Shown in pieces: positions 1-13,545 of a DNA stretch of 64,000 nt (its first letter is position 1; the number at the start of each line of letters is the position of its first letter). The stretch covers positions 17,391,284 to 17,455,283 of the forward strand of contig NC_081142.1 in the NCBI RefSeq assembly GCF_958295425.1. The letters run 5' to 3'. The stretch comes from Solea solea. Its lineage: Eukaryota > Chordata > Actinopteri > Pleuronectiformes > Soleidae. The notes beneath the pieces are model-generated. The model saw nothing but the letters and a program-made list of their open reading frames with translations, was not told the origin of the DNA and searched no databases. Both the position numbers and the translations under genes were made by a program.

Positions 1-427
1 TGGGTTTGGTTCGAAATAAGGAAAAAGATCGAACAGCAGCAGCACATTTTGTGTTTAAAACGTCACTCAATGCTGTAAATAATTTCAACAATAAAATAGC
101 TATAAATATACTGTCACACAAACCTTCCAAAAAAAGATGATAGCTACTTAGAGAGGGAGTCAAATCTTAGCTTTTGATGTCAATATGTTCAAATAGCACT
201 GTCAGCTGTCGGTGTATTTGCATTTAAACCAGAGCGATGGAAATCCAAACAGCCTGGCAGGCTCTCCAACATCAGACATACATGTGTAACTACTGCTGCC
301 TGTCTTTGCTTAAAGCAGATGCAAAGCAACCTGGGTAGAGACTATACCAACTAACTGAGGAGTGAAAGACCCAGAATGATTTTTAAAATGACAGGGGAGG
401 AAAAAAAGAAAATTAGAGCACATGACA

Positions 428-466
428 AAGAGAGAGAGAGAGAGCGAGAGGGAGGGAGAGAGAGAA
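428..466. repeat. (GA)n purine tract
   Basis: Imperfect GA/GGGA repeat; an apparent 64-codon reading frame across it is an artefact of the repeat. Confidence 0.9.
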
Positions 467-1714
467 GTAAGGCAAAGGAGAGAGAAATCGAGCCAAAGAG
501 AGAAACAGCAGAATGGCTCTTGTCAGCCGAGGCCCACTGCAGTGAAACACTAACTGTAGCGACAGGCTGATGAGTCAGTGTCTGTTTAAATGGCAGGTTG
601 TCAGGCCTCCAGCTCTGAGGTGGGCTGCCGACCTGTCAGGGCCCTGGCCACATTAACCAGCTGACCCTATCATCCTTAACATTGCTTCACCGCTGAGCTG
701 CCTGTCACTAACTCTGCCATTTGGCTTTCCAGAGATCTGCCAGAGAGGGCAGGCACAGCCACCTCTTAGTGTTGTTTATTGATTTCTGACTCGCCGCTTA
801 ATAGTTTTCCCAGTCCCCCTGAATGGCTTTTGTAAGCAATAGGGTTTGTACATCTCGCAGATCAATACCTTTTATATTTACAATAAAATTGAAATGGCTT
901 CTTGGTGGGGCTCGCGGCGCCCCGGCATTTGTCATCCTTCTGCAAGGGAAAACTATGTCATTATCTGAATTAAAACATTTATTTCTGATTAAGAGAGTGT
1001 CCTATCTCATTAATTTTCCCCTTTCCAATACGAGGGGAATAGATTCCTATTGATTTTTGTACTTTTTACACGTCTCCACTACTGGGAAGATAATTGAGAA
1101 GTTAGCCAGAATAAATGAAGTTTCTAGTCTTGCAGTGCAGCCAATACCTTGGAAATGTGAGGTGTTTTTGTGGGAGCAGGCCTTTAATTTTGTGCCAGCA
1201 GTAGACAAGGGGACTGAACAAATTGGATTAAGGCTGGGGATTCAGGGGTCTGAGGAGTCAGCGGGCGGGGTGGTTGGGGGGTGGGGTGTACCAACACTGT
1301 GAGTGTGTATGTGTGGGGGAGTAAACTCACTATTTTAGCTATAATAATTCTTTTTACAACAAGGCAGCACAGGAAGCGCAGATTAAAGAATCTTAAGGCC
1401 AATAATGATAAGTTGCCTCGTCTCCTCTGCCCCACCCCAGCTTATTGTTGAGGAAGAAATGAAAGACAGTAATCAATGCTTGAACTAGACCTTTTAACAC
1501 AGCGACGCTCATTGATTAAGCATTATCAAATTAATGAGATTGAATTAAGTTGTGGCTGTTTTTTTCCCCCGTGCTGCAGGATAGGATCCCAGTTTTACAA
1601 ACATAAAGTTGTTGTTTTCTTAATTTGAAAGTCTCTAAATCATGTGATATATCAATCAATTATTTGAATTTGTGTTATTAATGAGAATAAATGGCTAAAC
1701 ATATTTAAGTCTGC

Positions 1715-1775
1715 ATATAATATATATGTAATATATATATATATATTATATATTATATATAAAATAATAAATAAT
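1715..1775. repeat. (AT)n tract
   Basis: Interrupted ATAT/TATTA low-complexity sequence. Confidence 0.9.
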
Positions 1776-4700
1776 AGTAATTCTGAATCTGTTTTCAATC
1801 TGAAGGAGGAAATCTTATTTTGTGACAGGCCCTGATGTCCTTATATTTAGCGTCCGTTTTTTCTTCTACCTGTTTTGCTCCTGGAGACAAAGAGAAAGAG
1901 AGAAAAGTCACAGAGTTGAAATGTGCTTAAATGTTGTTTCGCTCGCCGTGGCACGGCCAGTGTGCAGATTTTGAGGAGGCAGGGCCGTGTGGTCAGCTCC
2001 AGTTTGCACAAGCCCAGCACAGCTGATATGGGGGTCGTGAGAGGGGTGACTGAACACAGCAATTGGACCTCACAAACAGTCAAAGAGGCTAACACCGGCC
2101 TGCTTATGATCCTGCCCGATCCTGCTTCAGGGACTGAGAGAAAATGTTGTCGGACTCAGAGAGGGCATCGTCCATCATAGCCCCAGTCCACCTGTCAGCT
2201 GGCTGATTGTGGAGGAAAAGAGAGTGAAGAGAGAGAGATGAAGAAGAGGGAGGAAAGAAGCCTGGGGGGAGCGTCCACCAGGAAGGCAATTGTAAAAGAT
2301 ACAGGAGGAGAGGAAGAAACAAGAATGGAGAAAGAGAGGAAGACAACCAGAGTATAGCCTTTGCGCTCTTCCACTGACTCACTACCTGGCTTTTGGCCAC
2401 AGGGTCCCTGAACGGAAACACTCCTCTACTCCGTCTGTCCATTCTTCGGCCTCCTCTCCCCTCCCTCCCCGAGAAAAGAGGGATGTGTACTTGATATTCC
2501 CATCCTCTCTATCACTACATCCCTCCATCCCTCCATCCCTTGGTCCTCTGAAGCTTGATCTCTCTCTCTCTTTCTGTCCGGCGAGCCCTCTGTCCTTCTA
2601 TCTTTCTCTTATGGACAGATGAATGTGAGGCTGATAAGCTGTGGAGTGAGTGGGGCAGCTGCCAGCACCCTGCAGCAGAACCATCTCTGACAGGCCACTA
2701 ATTCAACCGACAGAAGAGAAACCTCAACCAAACACTCAGATTATTGGTCCAAAGAGGGGAAGAAAAGTTTAGAAAATGAACTAAGAGAGATGGAGTTGGT
2801 GGGTAAATGTCTGGGGGAAAATATTCTCTTGTTTTGAAGGGAAACAAGAAAGAAGTGAAGATAATTAGACGCCGCGAAAGAAGAGGAGCAGAGATGGGGA
2901 GTAAAATTTCATTTTGTATCTGTTATTTGTTCAGAGTTTTGTTTGTAGGAGTGAACAAAACAACAAAACACCTAAATAATTCAATCAAATCCAAAATCCA
3001 ATTAAGTTCAGCACAACAACAGCCCTGGGTATTTGAGCAATTATCTTTGAAAGAGAGTTGAGGTGATAATTGATGGGTAGCATCTCAAAACATTTATACT
3101 AAATGGACTGTGGTACAAGCTGTGCGTTCACAAATGTGTGCATGAAGCTGGAAAATCACCGTTACTCTCTTCCAGAGCTAAAATATCAACACATAATATT
3201 ATACTTTTATTAGCAGGTTTTTTTGAGCTAATGCAAAGACAAAATAAAATCATTCCATTTTAATACTTTAGTCTACAGGCTCATGAAGTACATGTAACAT
3301 GTAAAACATAAAAAAAAAAAAACACAAAAATACAATGTACATACCTCCGCTGGCCAGGCATTAAGAACCACTGCATCACCTCTTTCCATTTGTTTATCTG
3401 TATAAACGTACTCATGGCCAGCCACAAGCAGTGTTCAATGAACAGCTTAATTTGTGGATGCATTTCTATGCCTAGAGTAATCCGAGGAGGGATGCAGAAA
3501 GGTTGGGTACATTCATCACCAACGCAAGCTTAACATAAGTGAAAAATTACAGGATTCTCAATGACCTTCCAACCAATCAGGCCTGGTAATTACACTCATT
3601 CATTACGGAAGGAAGGGAGAGATGGAAGAATACATAGATGACCCTTCAGGACAACAAAAATGTTTATAGATGGGAACAAAGAGGGAAATGCTAATGGCTT
3701 GGCTACGTGGCTGGATGGGCCTAAGACGATGCAGAATAATAAGAATTTCCAAGCATAACCTCTGCAGAATTTTACACTCGTATATCAACAGTGTGTGACA
3801 GCCTGTCACCATACAACAGATATTTTATACCATGTTACTATCGTAGTATTTCCTCTATATGCTGAACAGCTTAATAATCTTACCACGTTTGAGCTTTTTC
3901 ATCTTCATCTCATCACCATGAAGATGCCGCCACAATATGTGCTTCACATCCCTTTTGTACCGCCATGACACTGTTGGTTTATCCCTGCATGTTTTAGCAC
4001 ATCTGAATACAATGCCATCATGCTTTTATGTACTATAGAAACTTTGTCAATGTGATCAACAACCAGTCATTCACGAAGCTTCACAATCAAGGCGGCACCT
4101 CCTTGGTTTCTCACGAACACATCCCACAAAGTCTGAAGTCTTGAATCCAGTGAACAGATTCTTTATTATCATTAGTATTATTACATCACATCTTAATATG
4201 TGTTTTAATCACATGTTGTTCAAAAGTCCAAACAACGCAGACAACATGAGAAATGGTCTGCAATTATGTAATCATGCTTATGTGCGGTTGATTTATATAT
4301 TCTAATTATGCGGCTGCAGCAAAGCGATGCCAACTATTTAGTACCTGATAGATGAGCGTCAACACTTGATTGGGTAAATAAAGTTAAATTTAATAGCGCA
4401 ATCGTTGCATTTGATGTGCTTATGTGCTTTAATGGACTGTGATTGTATGTGAGCGCCGCTGCCTCGTCTCATACATAATTTCATGTAAACCATACTTGCG
4501 TCGGGGCAGTAAACTTCTCGCTTAATAGCCGAAGCAACCCGCGATACATGTATTTCCCATGGACCAACGTGTTGATTCTTTGCTGACTTTAAATTGAATC
4601 ACTGTCACTTGTAAATAGCACAATGCTCCGGCACTGAACTTTTAGATTCGTTCCATTTCCTCGACGATGGTGTCTGACTGCATTCCTCTGATTATGCAGA

Positions 4701-5439
4701 TGATATTACTTTTTCTTTTTTTCTTTTCTTCTTTTTTTTACCCGTCGATATGTGTTTAGATGTCATTTGCGGTGGATGATGTTCTCATTCCTCAGTTTAC
4801 CGCGCCCATAATAAGATCACCTGTGGTACGAATACATTTTCCCACTCTGCTCGTGTATTTGGATTTGTAGGGTAAATGAGTTTCTCTCAGCCTCGGAGAG
4901 AGCGGGAGAGACAGAAGGAGAGAGAACACATCAAGCACGTTCTTAGATTCACTTTAGTGCTTGACACCTTGGCGGTCGGTCAGTAAATGGCTTTTCTACA
5001 AGAGGAGGTGGGATAGGTCTTGTGTGTGCCCGCTTGCATCAACATCTGTGAAAATCTCTGCGTGCAATTGCAGTGCTGCACACGTGTTTTCTCATGTTTG
5101 TGTGTGTTTTTTGTGTCAATGTGTATGTCTTATCTAAATCTAAATCTTACAAGGATTGCAGCTCAACGGGCTTCACAATAAAACACAACACAGGGTGAAA
5201 TGAAAAGGAAAAGTCTATTGTCAAAAAGTAAAACAACCCAACCTGTTTTAACTGTGAAACAAAACAAAAAGATGCAAATAAAGCAGTAAAATACAACACA
5301 GGGTGGAATAAAATAGCAGAAGACTTGAGTCAAGAGGTTAAAACCCTGTAAAATAAACTTAAAATGCAAATAAAACACAACAAAGAGCTAGTTGAAGGCT
5401 AGAGTAAAAAGCCAACAGAAAATAAGTCACAAAGACAGG

Positions 5440-5575
5440 TCCACATGGTGGTATAGTGGTTAGCACTGTTGCCTTGTACCTGTTTTTTCTGCATAGAGTT
5501 TGCATGTTGTCCCTGTGTGTGTGCGCGAGTGGGAATGGCGACCTGTCCAGGGTCTGACCGCCACCTTTCTTGGAA
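5440..5575 (+). repeat. Retroposon-like dispersed repeat, internally deleted copy
   Basis: Contains GGTGGTATAGTGGTTAGCAC, then CATAGAGTTTGCATGTTGTC, then GCGACCTGTCCAGGG. These blocks also occur in the longer copy at 50990-51345, on the opposite strand, but here the sequence between the second and third blocks is largely missing. Confidence 0.6.
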
Positions 5576-6588
5576 TGGATGTCACAGACACACTTTGGTC
5601 AGTAAAGCCTCTGTGGCCTTCCCTCCCTTAAGGTAGAATTCATTTACCCCTTATCACAAAGGTACACTTTCCCATTTGTACGGAATTTGACAACGCGGCC
5701 CACCAGGCTCGTAAAGTTGGTCTAATAACAGATTTCCCGGAACTGGCTATGTTGTGTTTTGCTTGTAACAAGCTGAACAAAAGATTAACCTACTGTTTAG
5801 TTTTGTTTAATCCCTCGGAAAGAAATCCCAGGATAAACAATTTAAAGCATAATTTCATTTTCACACCTGTAATATTTAAAAGTACATTCATAACTTCTGT
5901 CCAGAAAGTCTGGGTCAGTCTCACAGGCGGTCAATTCATGTGCCCTTTGCTGCACATTGAACACAAACATCTGGGGTACTGAGATCAATTTATTCAACAA
6001 GGTTTGATGTTACATAAGTTCTCGTATTGGATTCATTTAAAATGAGAATGAATTGTGTCAGAGCTTTCAAACAAGCTTTCTGCCAGTCCTCACACCACAC
6101 AAGCCTTTTATTTTCTGAGGATACTTGGGAACTGTGTATAATTGTAGTGTAAAAACATCGACCCCCTCTTGGAGTTGTGCTTCTTCCAGAGAGATGAGGG
6201 TAGGCATGGCTAAGGATTTTTGTGTCTTAAATGTAAAGCTTCTATAATCTTTAGATATACAGTATATATAGGAAATGTTTTGGTTGAATATCCTGTCTTT
6301 TATAGAGCTTTATCGTACAGTCACATCTGCATCCATTCACCCTCTTTGTATTCCAGTGTGCTGCCCAGGCTCAGGCCTCAGCTGTCATTATTCCCTTTCC
6401 ATCCACAAAGAAGTTATAGTTGGCAAAAAACCCATCAGGTGGGCAGGACAATGGATAATTGAGGTGATGATCGGAGCTGCTCAAAGACAATTGATAGTGA
6501 TGGAGACGAGGGAGCTCACTAGCTGACCGCGCTCTCTGGGGGCTCAAAGAGCACCAGATCAGAATGTGAAATAACAACCCCCCACACA

Positions 6589-6601
6589 CCCCCCCCCCCC
6601 C
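6589..6601. repeat. Poly-C run
   Basis: Thirteen consecutive C bases; one of several homopolymer G/C runs in the desert. Confidence 0.9.
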
Positions 6602-7598
6602 ACTACTCTTGGAGTCAGATTTTTACTTTTTTGTAAGCTAGAAATCTATCATATTTTTGCTCACAGTCAAATAAAATTATATTTTGCGATGTATTCAAAA
6701 AGGGTTATAGGTTTTTCCTTTGACAATAGGAGTCGCACTGGCCCCCAACACCACCTCGGGCTTTGTAAATGGTCCAAATCCATTCACCAACCCAACCTCA
6801 ATCACACAGCAACGTATTGAACTAGCGGAGAGAGCCGTGACCTGAACATCATATTTCCACCAGCTCCAATCCAAGTGACAAGTTGCCAAACTTCAAAATC
6901 CCCCAGAAAACCCAGTTAAGGCAAAGCAAGTTGTAAAGGCGTTTTTCATAAGCCGAGGGACAAGGGGGAACAAATGGAGGTTATTACTTTCTTCCATTCC
7001 AAATAACCCCCTACTGTCTGGCTGAAATGGGCCTGGCAAAAAAAATGTCTTTATATTTCACACCCCTACCTGACACTGTACCTCTGGATTTTTCAATTAC
7101 CCACGGGCAACTTTTTTTTCTCTCCCCCTTCATCTTTTTCAATTTTCTTTGCTCACATGCAAATGTTATCACCCACATGCCATCAATAGTGTACATATAA
7201 AATCAGTCCATAGCGACATAATACATAACACGTCAGCTGACTAAGTACTTTCTGAAACATGTATCTTCAAAGTCCTTGGACGCCTTTGCTGGAAACTTTG
7301 GATTCTGCCAGCAAACCTATCTGTCGTGTTTTTTTCTTTTTCTGAAACGCGCCACTTTTTATCTGACTTGCATGCGGGTGTCGTGTTTTCTGCGAATCGA
7401 TGCGTATAGTTTGAGTCCAAGTACATAGTATCAATAACTCCATCACACATACAGTGACACCTCACGCACCGAACAGTCATAGACACACACACACACGCAC
7501 ACATTAATGCACACATTATGCTACACCGGCTCCGTATCAATAGCTCTCTCGTCCGTACAGTGACGCACACACATTGTCACACACTGTGTCACACCCAC

Positions 7599-7621
7599 AC
7601 AGTGTCTCAGTGAGACACTGT
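7599..7621. repeat. Perfect inverted repeat, 10-bp arms
   Basis: ACAGTGTCTC, spacer AGT, GAGACACTGT. It lies next to other CACTGTG words in a CA-rich stretch. No function is apparent. Confidence 0.85.
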
Positions 7622-7965
7622 ATCGATAACTCAATATTTCACGCGTCAGTCTTGCATGGTGTGCCATGCCCTCTGAGTGGTGGAGGGGGGGCAAGTTGGC
7701 AGCAGAGGACAGAGGGGGGACACTTCCTCTGACAAGGCCGTCACACCTTTCAATACCTCCACACTTCCTCTCATTAGCTTATGTGCGCATGTGTGCGTGT
7801 GTTTGAGGAAGCTGGAACTGGCAACATTAACAACTATCACTTATACTTGCCTTCCCCTACTTTTTATGCACACACACACATACCTCGTCTTCTCAACATT
7901 CTGCAGACTTCAAGTTAAAGCTGGCCTATATCTGAGCATGTGACCTGCTCTAACTCCCCTCTGTA

Positions 7966-7984
7966 CCCCCCCCCCCCCCCCCCC
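7966..7984. repeat. Poly-C run
   Basis: Nineteen consecutive C bases, the longest homopolymer G/C run seen in the window; its exact length may be uncertain in an assembly. Confidence 0.9.
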
Positions 7985-10433
7985 TCTCACCACCACCCTC
8001 TACCAGCACCTCAGTATTGACCCAAGCTGTCACCCTGACCGGCACCCCTGACCCCCCTCAGCGGCAGTGGATCCATGGCAGGGACCGAAGGTTCAAATGA
8101 TTTTCCTCTACCTCATGCGGTCCTGTTTTCCCAGTGAGCTGATTGCTAATGACAACATTAGAAAAGGGCATAATGGAGATTCCACAAACAATTTGCCCCT
8201 TGGATTTGCAAACCTAAATGTCTGCAGAAGTTACAAAAGGGAGTGATGGATGGATGATGGGTGTCTTGTTGCACATGCTGGAAAATTCAAACAGGGATAG
8301 GAAAGAGACGTGGGTTATTTAAAGGTGCATGTGTCTGCAGGCTTCATTGAGCAGTTTGTTCATATCAAAATAATAAACAATATTAAAATAATAAATAAAA
8401 TGTTTCACCAGTGTGTAGATATGCAGATGTAGTGAGAAATTGGCACAAAGAAAGGTTAACAATTTATACTTAAAGCACAACAATTGGTGTTTACTTTATT
8501 TTAACAATAAGAACATGCAGAGGGCTAAAACAAAAAGCCTGTCTGATATAATAAAACTGTCCCCACAGTCTTCTGTTATGCACCTGGAGGATTAATGCTA
8601 ATGTAAGTGTTTTTTCCCCTCAGTGCAACCAAGAACATCCTGACATAATACCCTCAAAGGATCCCCTGATGCTCCTCCATTACGGACCTTATAATACCTG
8701 AAATACATGTATTTATGTGGCAGGAAATAACATCAGAGTGTGTCGCCATAACAACTTTATAAATCAGGCTGGCACTGGGATACAAGATATAGGAGACAGC
8801 GAGAGTAGGAGAGGCAGTGCCAAGGTGGCGTTAATGCTGATGAGAGGTTTCTGAGATGGCATCCACCACCTCCATACGGCAACACATTGTCGGAGGGGTG
8901 ACCCCCTTTTCATAAAAACAGTGAACGCCATCCTCGTGGAACCCACTGGCCCCGCAGGTCGTCCTGCTCCCCCCATCCACACGGAAAAACACTGCGTTAT
9001 CTCCCCATTAATCAAAAGTTACAAACAGACTTTGCTGTGTCATAACTCTCGCGATGGGCTTTTCCGTTGATTGATTCCTATACACACATACTGTCTGATT
9101 ACCATAATGTGTTCTTGTGGGCAAAAATCTGTCGGCAGGGGTGAGTGGGGGTGTAGGGGGGTGGCGGTGTTAGTAAGGGGTTGGGGGGTTGGTTGGGGGG
9201 GGTTGCCGTGAAGCGAGCTGCAAGTAAATAACAAATGGCCCAGACCCCACCTCATCCGGCGTGATTTCAATCCAATGTTCCATCATAGCTTGTGGAGAGA
9301 GGCGAGTGTTTGGGGTTTGGGCTATCAATTACAGATATGTGTAGGCAGGCAGACACTATCATTTCACTGATTGTCACCAGTCCACCGCAGTGACATCACA
9401 AAGTGATTCATCAGTCTATTTCCCGCGACAGCCAGAGAAAGATGACATGCTAGGGTCTGTGGAATTATGAGGGATCCTGAAAGAAGGGCTCTTTAACATG
9501 CTCGCGGGGGCAACGCATTCTAATGCAGACATTTAACCTCTCTCTGTCAGCGATTGCTCTTGACTGACTCGGACCATTCATTCATTCATTCCAGCCCCGG
9601 TCGGGAGTCTGGCTGTTGATTAAACTATCCGCACTATTTGTGCAGCAACATGTCATGTCAGATAATGTACAGTGGAGTGAATCTGTGGCACAGGGAAGTT
9701 GCTTTTTCATGAAAGTGTCAAGAAAGTGTTTACAATCAAAACGGATTACATGGGAAATTATATTAGATAATTACACAGCGAGTCATAATTGATCTTTATC
9801 ACGGTCAAGTCTAAATAAATCTTCTGTGAAAATGATGTGAAGGCCAAGAAAATGTAAGGAGACACAATGTGGATTTATTATTTTTTATTCTGACCTCTAA
9901 ACATACTGTTTAAGCTCTTTTTTTCCCCCCATATTCCAACTTATTATATTTTAGTTATAATGCAAAAAGACAAACTAGCCACTGATTTTCACAACATAAT
10001 GTGGGTCAGACTTCTAGGATGCTTCATATGTAAAAAAAAAACAAACTACCAATAACTAATGACATCATCCAGTAATTTGGCATATGTTTAAATAATTTCA
10101 TAATTCTTCAACACCCCCCAACCAATGGTAAAAAACTAAAAAATAGCACTTTACAGACACATTAAAGATCATGAATAAATATTCAAAATGAATAAGTTGC
10201 CTGTATAGTCATCAATTAATTTTCTGTCCATCAATGAAGCATTTCAACTCTTAAAAGAACATAACAAGGGGAGAAAACACTGTCGTGTGAAATATCATTA
10301 GAACAGAATACCACTGAAACTTTATAACCAGTCAATAATGCATGAAAATATGAATCTTAAATATTATTTCATTTATTCTTCTGGCATAGACACAACAACA
10401 AGGTCGTGACCATGGTGCCTCCTCACACCACTG

Positions 10434-10469
10434 CACACACACACATACACACACACACACACATACACA
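10434..10469. repeat. (CA)n microsatellite
   Basis: CA repeat with two CATA interruptions. Confidence 0.9.
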
Positions 10470-10695
10470 GGGGAAAGGGAAAAATAAAAATATCCCGCGC
10501 CTCGTCTTTCTCACAGGTCATCCGTCCTCAGAGATTCATACCAAGCCGGCAGTAAGCACAGATGATACCAGCAGGCCAAACTTTATTCCTCCCGTTACAA
10601 TTGCGTCTGTGGAGAGTGACTCTATCAATCTGCTGCCTGTTGGGAAGATTTCCTAATCCTGTAGCCGAGGGACTCTTATCATCAGTCTGCCTCTT

Positions 10696-10717
10696 TGTGT
10701 GTGTGTGTGTGTGTGTG
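10696..10717. repeat. (GT)n microsatellite
   Basis: About 11 GT units. Confidence 0.9.
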
Positions 10718-10876
10718 GGCCAGTGAGAGCCTCATTGGTGTGAAATGTACATATACAGCTCCTCTGCTTAACATTATCAACCTCATTTGTAAACACGGTC
10801 ATCCATCAGGCGCCGACCCCCCACTTATCCAAACAGATGAAGGTGTATGTTCTTATAATTTGTGCTCATCTCAGAT

Positions 10877-10904
10877 AGAGAGAGAGCGAGAGAGAGAGAG
10901 AGAG
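10877..10904. repeat. (GA)n microsatellite
   Basis: GA repeat with one GC interruption. Confidence 0.9.
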
Positions 10905-13474
10905 GGAATAATAATAATCTCTCCCTGATGTACAGTTGCCCCCCCCTCCCTTTATTCCCCCCCTCCATTTCCATTCTCTCTCTCCTTACGATCTCACTTG
11001 TGGATAGTGTATTAATGAAGCGGCCTAATTTGACACCAACCAATGCAATGTAATGGATTTAACACCACACTGCCATCCGTCTGCCAGCCCCAAATAAAAC
11101 ACGCACTCTAAATATTGTGATTCATACCTGTAATAAGAATCATGTTGCCAAATTGTACCTGATTGTGTGTTCACGCTTGTGCTAAAGTCAAAAGAGTCCA
11201 TTAGAGGATAAACTTCCATTCTTCTTTCAAAACTATGCAGATGTTTTTTTTTTTTTGTGAGGCATTTCATTTGTGGAGCCACTGCTTCTGGGAAAGGTTT
11301 CGCCTCGTTCTATATTCTCATATTTAAACAGTGTTCTCGGCGAACTCGCTGTTTCCAACCACATGTTTTTATGTGCAATTCTAATTTCGATATGAAATAG
11401 AAATATTTATCTATTTGGAAAGTGGAAAAGTTGTGAAAAGGTGCAAAGAAAAGCCCCCAAAATTCACTCAAGCTTCCATTTAACTCAAAAATGAAGTTTG
11501 GCTAATAAAACATCTAAGAAGTGAGGCTGTGATGTGTGTTTTCCCCACATTAGTACTAACATGTTTTTACACATCATGTCTTTGTGTCCTCATCATTTGC
11601 AAGCGTGTAATGGCACCTTACTGGAACAATGTTGTTTGTTTTGATAAACCAGCTTTTAACATTAAGATTCACATGAATGCACCGGAGCCAGATTGTGCTA
11701 ATCAGAGTGGTGGCGAATTGAACAAACATTGTTGAGTGAAAACAAACAAAGAAACTAATAACTTTTAACTGTAGTGGTTCGTCTGCCACGCTACTGGATT
11801 AACTGGGTCAAGCAAGGGTGCTTTCATACCTAGCTTTCTGTTCTAAAACCGGACACGTTCTCATCCAGATCAGTTCTGATGGTATATTTAAACAGTGTTG
11901 GTTAAGTGCAAGATTGGAACGTATGAGCACCCTGAGTAACGTACAGTACGTTGACTTTTACTTCTGGAGCCAAAGTGTGAGCAAAATAACACAAATCTAA
12001 CCCCGCAACAACCATCACCACTTCTAGTGATCTCATCCCTCTTTCTTTTTTTTTCATAAAAATCATCTTCATCATCCGCGTCCTCCGTCTTCCTCAATCG
12101 CAGCAGGTGTCTTGACTTTAACAACACTTCTCTATAAGCCGCTCAGACAGTCAGCGCTTTAGTCACGCTCTCGCAAGGAGCTTTAGTTCCTCTCTCTTCT
12201 GATGAGAGCCGCACCATTGTCCCCTCAGCTTTGTCTGTATAGCCCCACGCGGTTGACACGCTCAGATAGTCATCTGTAACAACTTTATGAAAGGACGCAT
12301 GACACGTGGCAAGCTGCATGGGAAAAGATCAGCAGGGCAGTTATGAGTGAAGATGTTAGTGCCATCTGGTCAGGCCTCTACAGTCCACAGACCCTTTACT
12401 ACTGAAGTCTAGTAGAGTTTAGTTTATTAGTTTTACTACGAAATGGACGAATTTGAGCTTCTACTTCTCACCTTGAATGATAAGTTAACATTTTCCTGAG
12501 GAGTTATTGGTCTCAGTCTCTTGTTTCAGGTCTTCTTCATCAGCTCATGGTGTCAATTTTGTAACTTATGTTCCCATTAAGAGGAAAACCAATGTCATTG
12601 ACAGCTGGTACCATGGTTGCAGGTGATGTCAGTGATTTTCTGGTTTCACAAAGTGACGTGGAACTTGTCAAATCACAAATCTAGAGTTCATTTTTCATGT
12701 GGGAACACTTGTATCTACAGTCTGTGGTTCTCCTTTATCTTTTTAGAATAAATAACGTGGCATCTGCTGCTGGTATTTGCATTCCTTATGTCTATGAAAG
12801 ACTATCATATCCAACCGTTACTGCTCTATTTCTGTTCATGCGTTCCAGTTTGCTTATATATATTCTCGTATTACAGCGCCTCTCATGAGGAAATAAATTA
12901 CTGTTTAACTGCTGAACTGAAACAAAATCAGCATATTCCCCCTCAACAATATGTTGAGATTGTTGTATGGAGACGTGAACCCCTTGTAATAAGTGCTCTT
13001 TCAAAGATGGCGTCTCCCAACCGATGCTCTCTGAATAGCAAACATCCCCGCGCCTCCATTTGCAATGTAGATGTGCGTTGTGTGTTCTCCCCTCTCTATT
13101 GAATTGTTTTCTTAATCGTTTCCTTTGTGCCAGGAAGTAAAGAAAACAGATTGTGTCTGAGGAGCATTAGAAGTGCCATTGACCTCTGGTCACGTCAGCA
13201 GCGTGAGGACTGCCAGGACAGCAGATTAAGAGCCACACAGGTCAACCCGCTCTGTCCTGCCATGATTGCTATCACCAACATTTTGTTAAAAGGTGGCGTA
13301 TTTGAAATTCTGCTTAGCCTCCTGCATTTTTAAATAATGTGAATTCAACATTTCGTGCCATTAAGCGGCATTGTTTTTTAACATAAGTGCCTCATATCTC
13401 TGCTTTTCCTGACACTCTGGATGCTCTCAAAAAGAATACACATTAACGAACACATCTTCTCTTAAAGCCATGTT

Positions 13475-13545
13475 TCTCAAACCGTGGTACATGTACCACT
13501 AGTGGTACACAAGCTTTCTGTAGTTGGTAAGTGGAGGGAAATACT
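13475..13545. repeat. hAT-like terminal fragment
   Basis: Reads TTTCTCAAACCGTGGTACAT then GTACCACTAGTGGTACAC, wording typical of the ends of vertebrate hAT-type elements. I did not find the opposite end, so this is probably a truncated copy. Confidence 0.4.

Larger units (their letters stand above)
1..5439. other. Gene desert, segment 1
   Basis: No exon recognised. Short reading frames here lack codon structure and overlap low-complexity sequence. Blocks near 800-1050, 1490-1560 and 4220-4860 are rich in TAAT/ATTA and ATTTGCAT-like words without simple repeats; they look like candidate conserved non-coding elements, by appearance only. A weak duplicated block (CAACACAGGGTG) occurs at 5183-5195 and again near 5294. 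Confidence 0.4.
5576..13474. other. Gene desert, segment 2
   Basis: No exon, RNA gene or intact transposon recognised. Contains the microsatellites and homopolymers listed separately and a perfect inverted repeat at 7599-7621. GC- and G-run-rich patches occur near 9130-9205 (GGGG runs in a G-skewed stretch). Confidence 0.4.
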
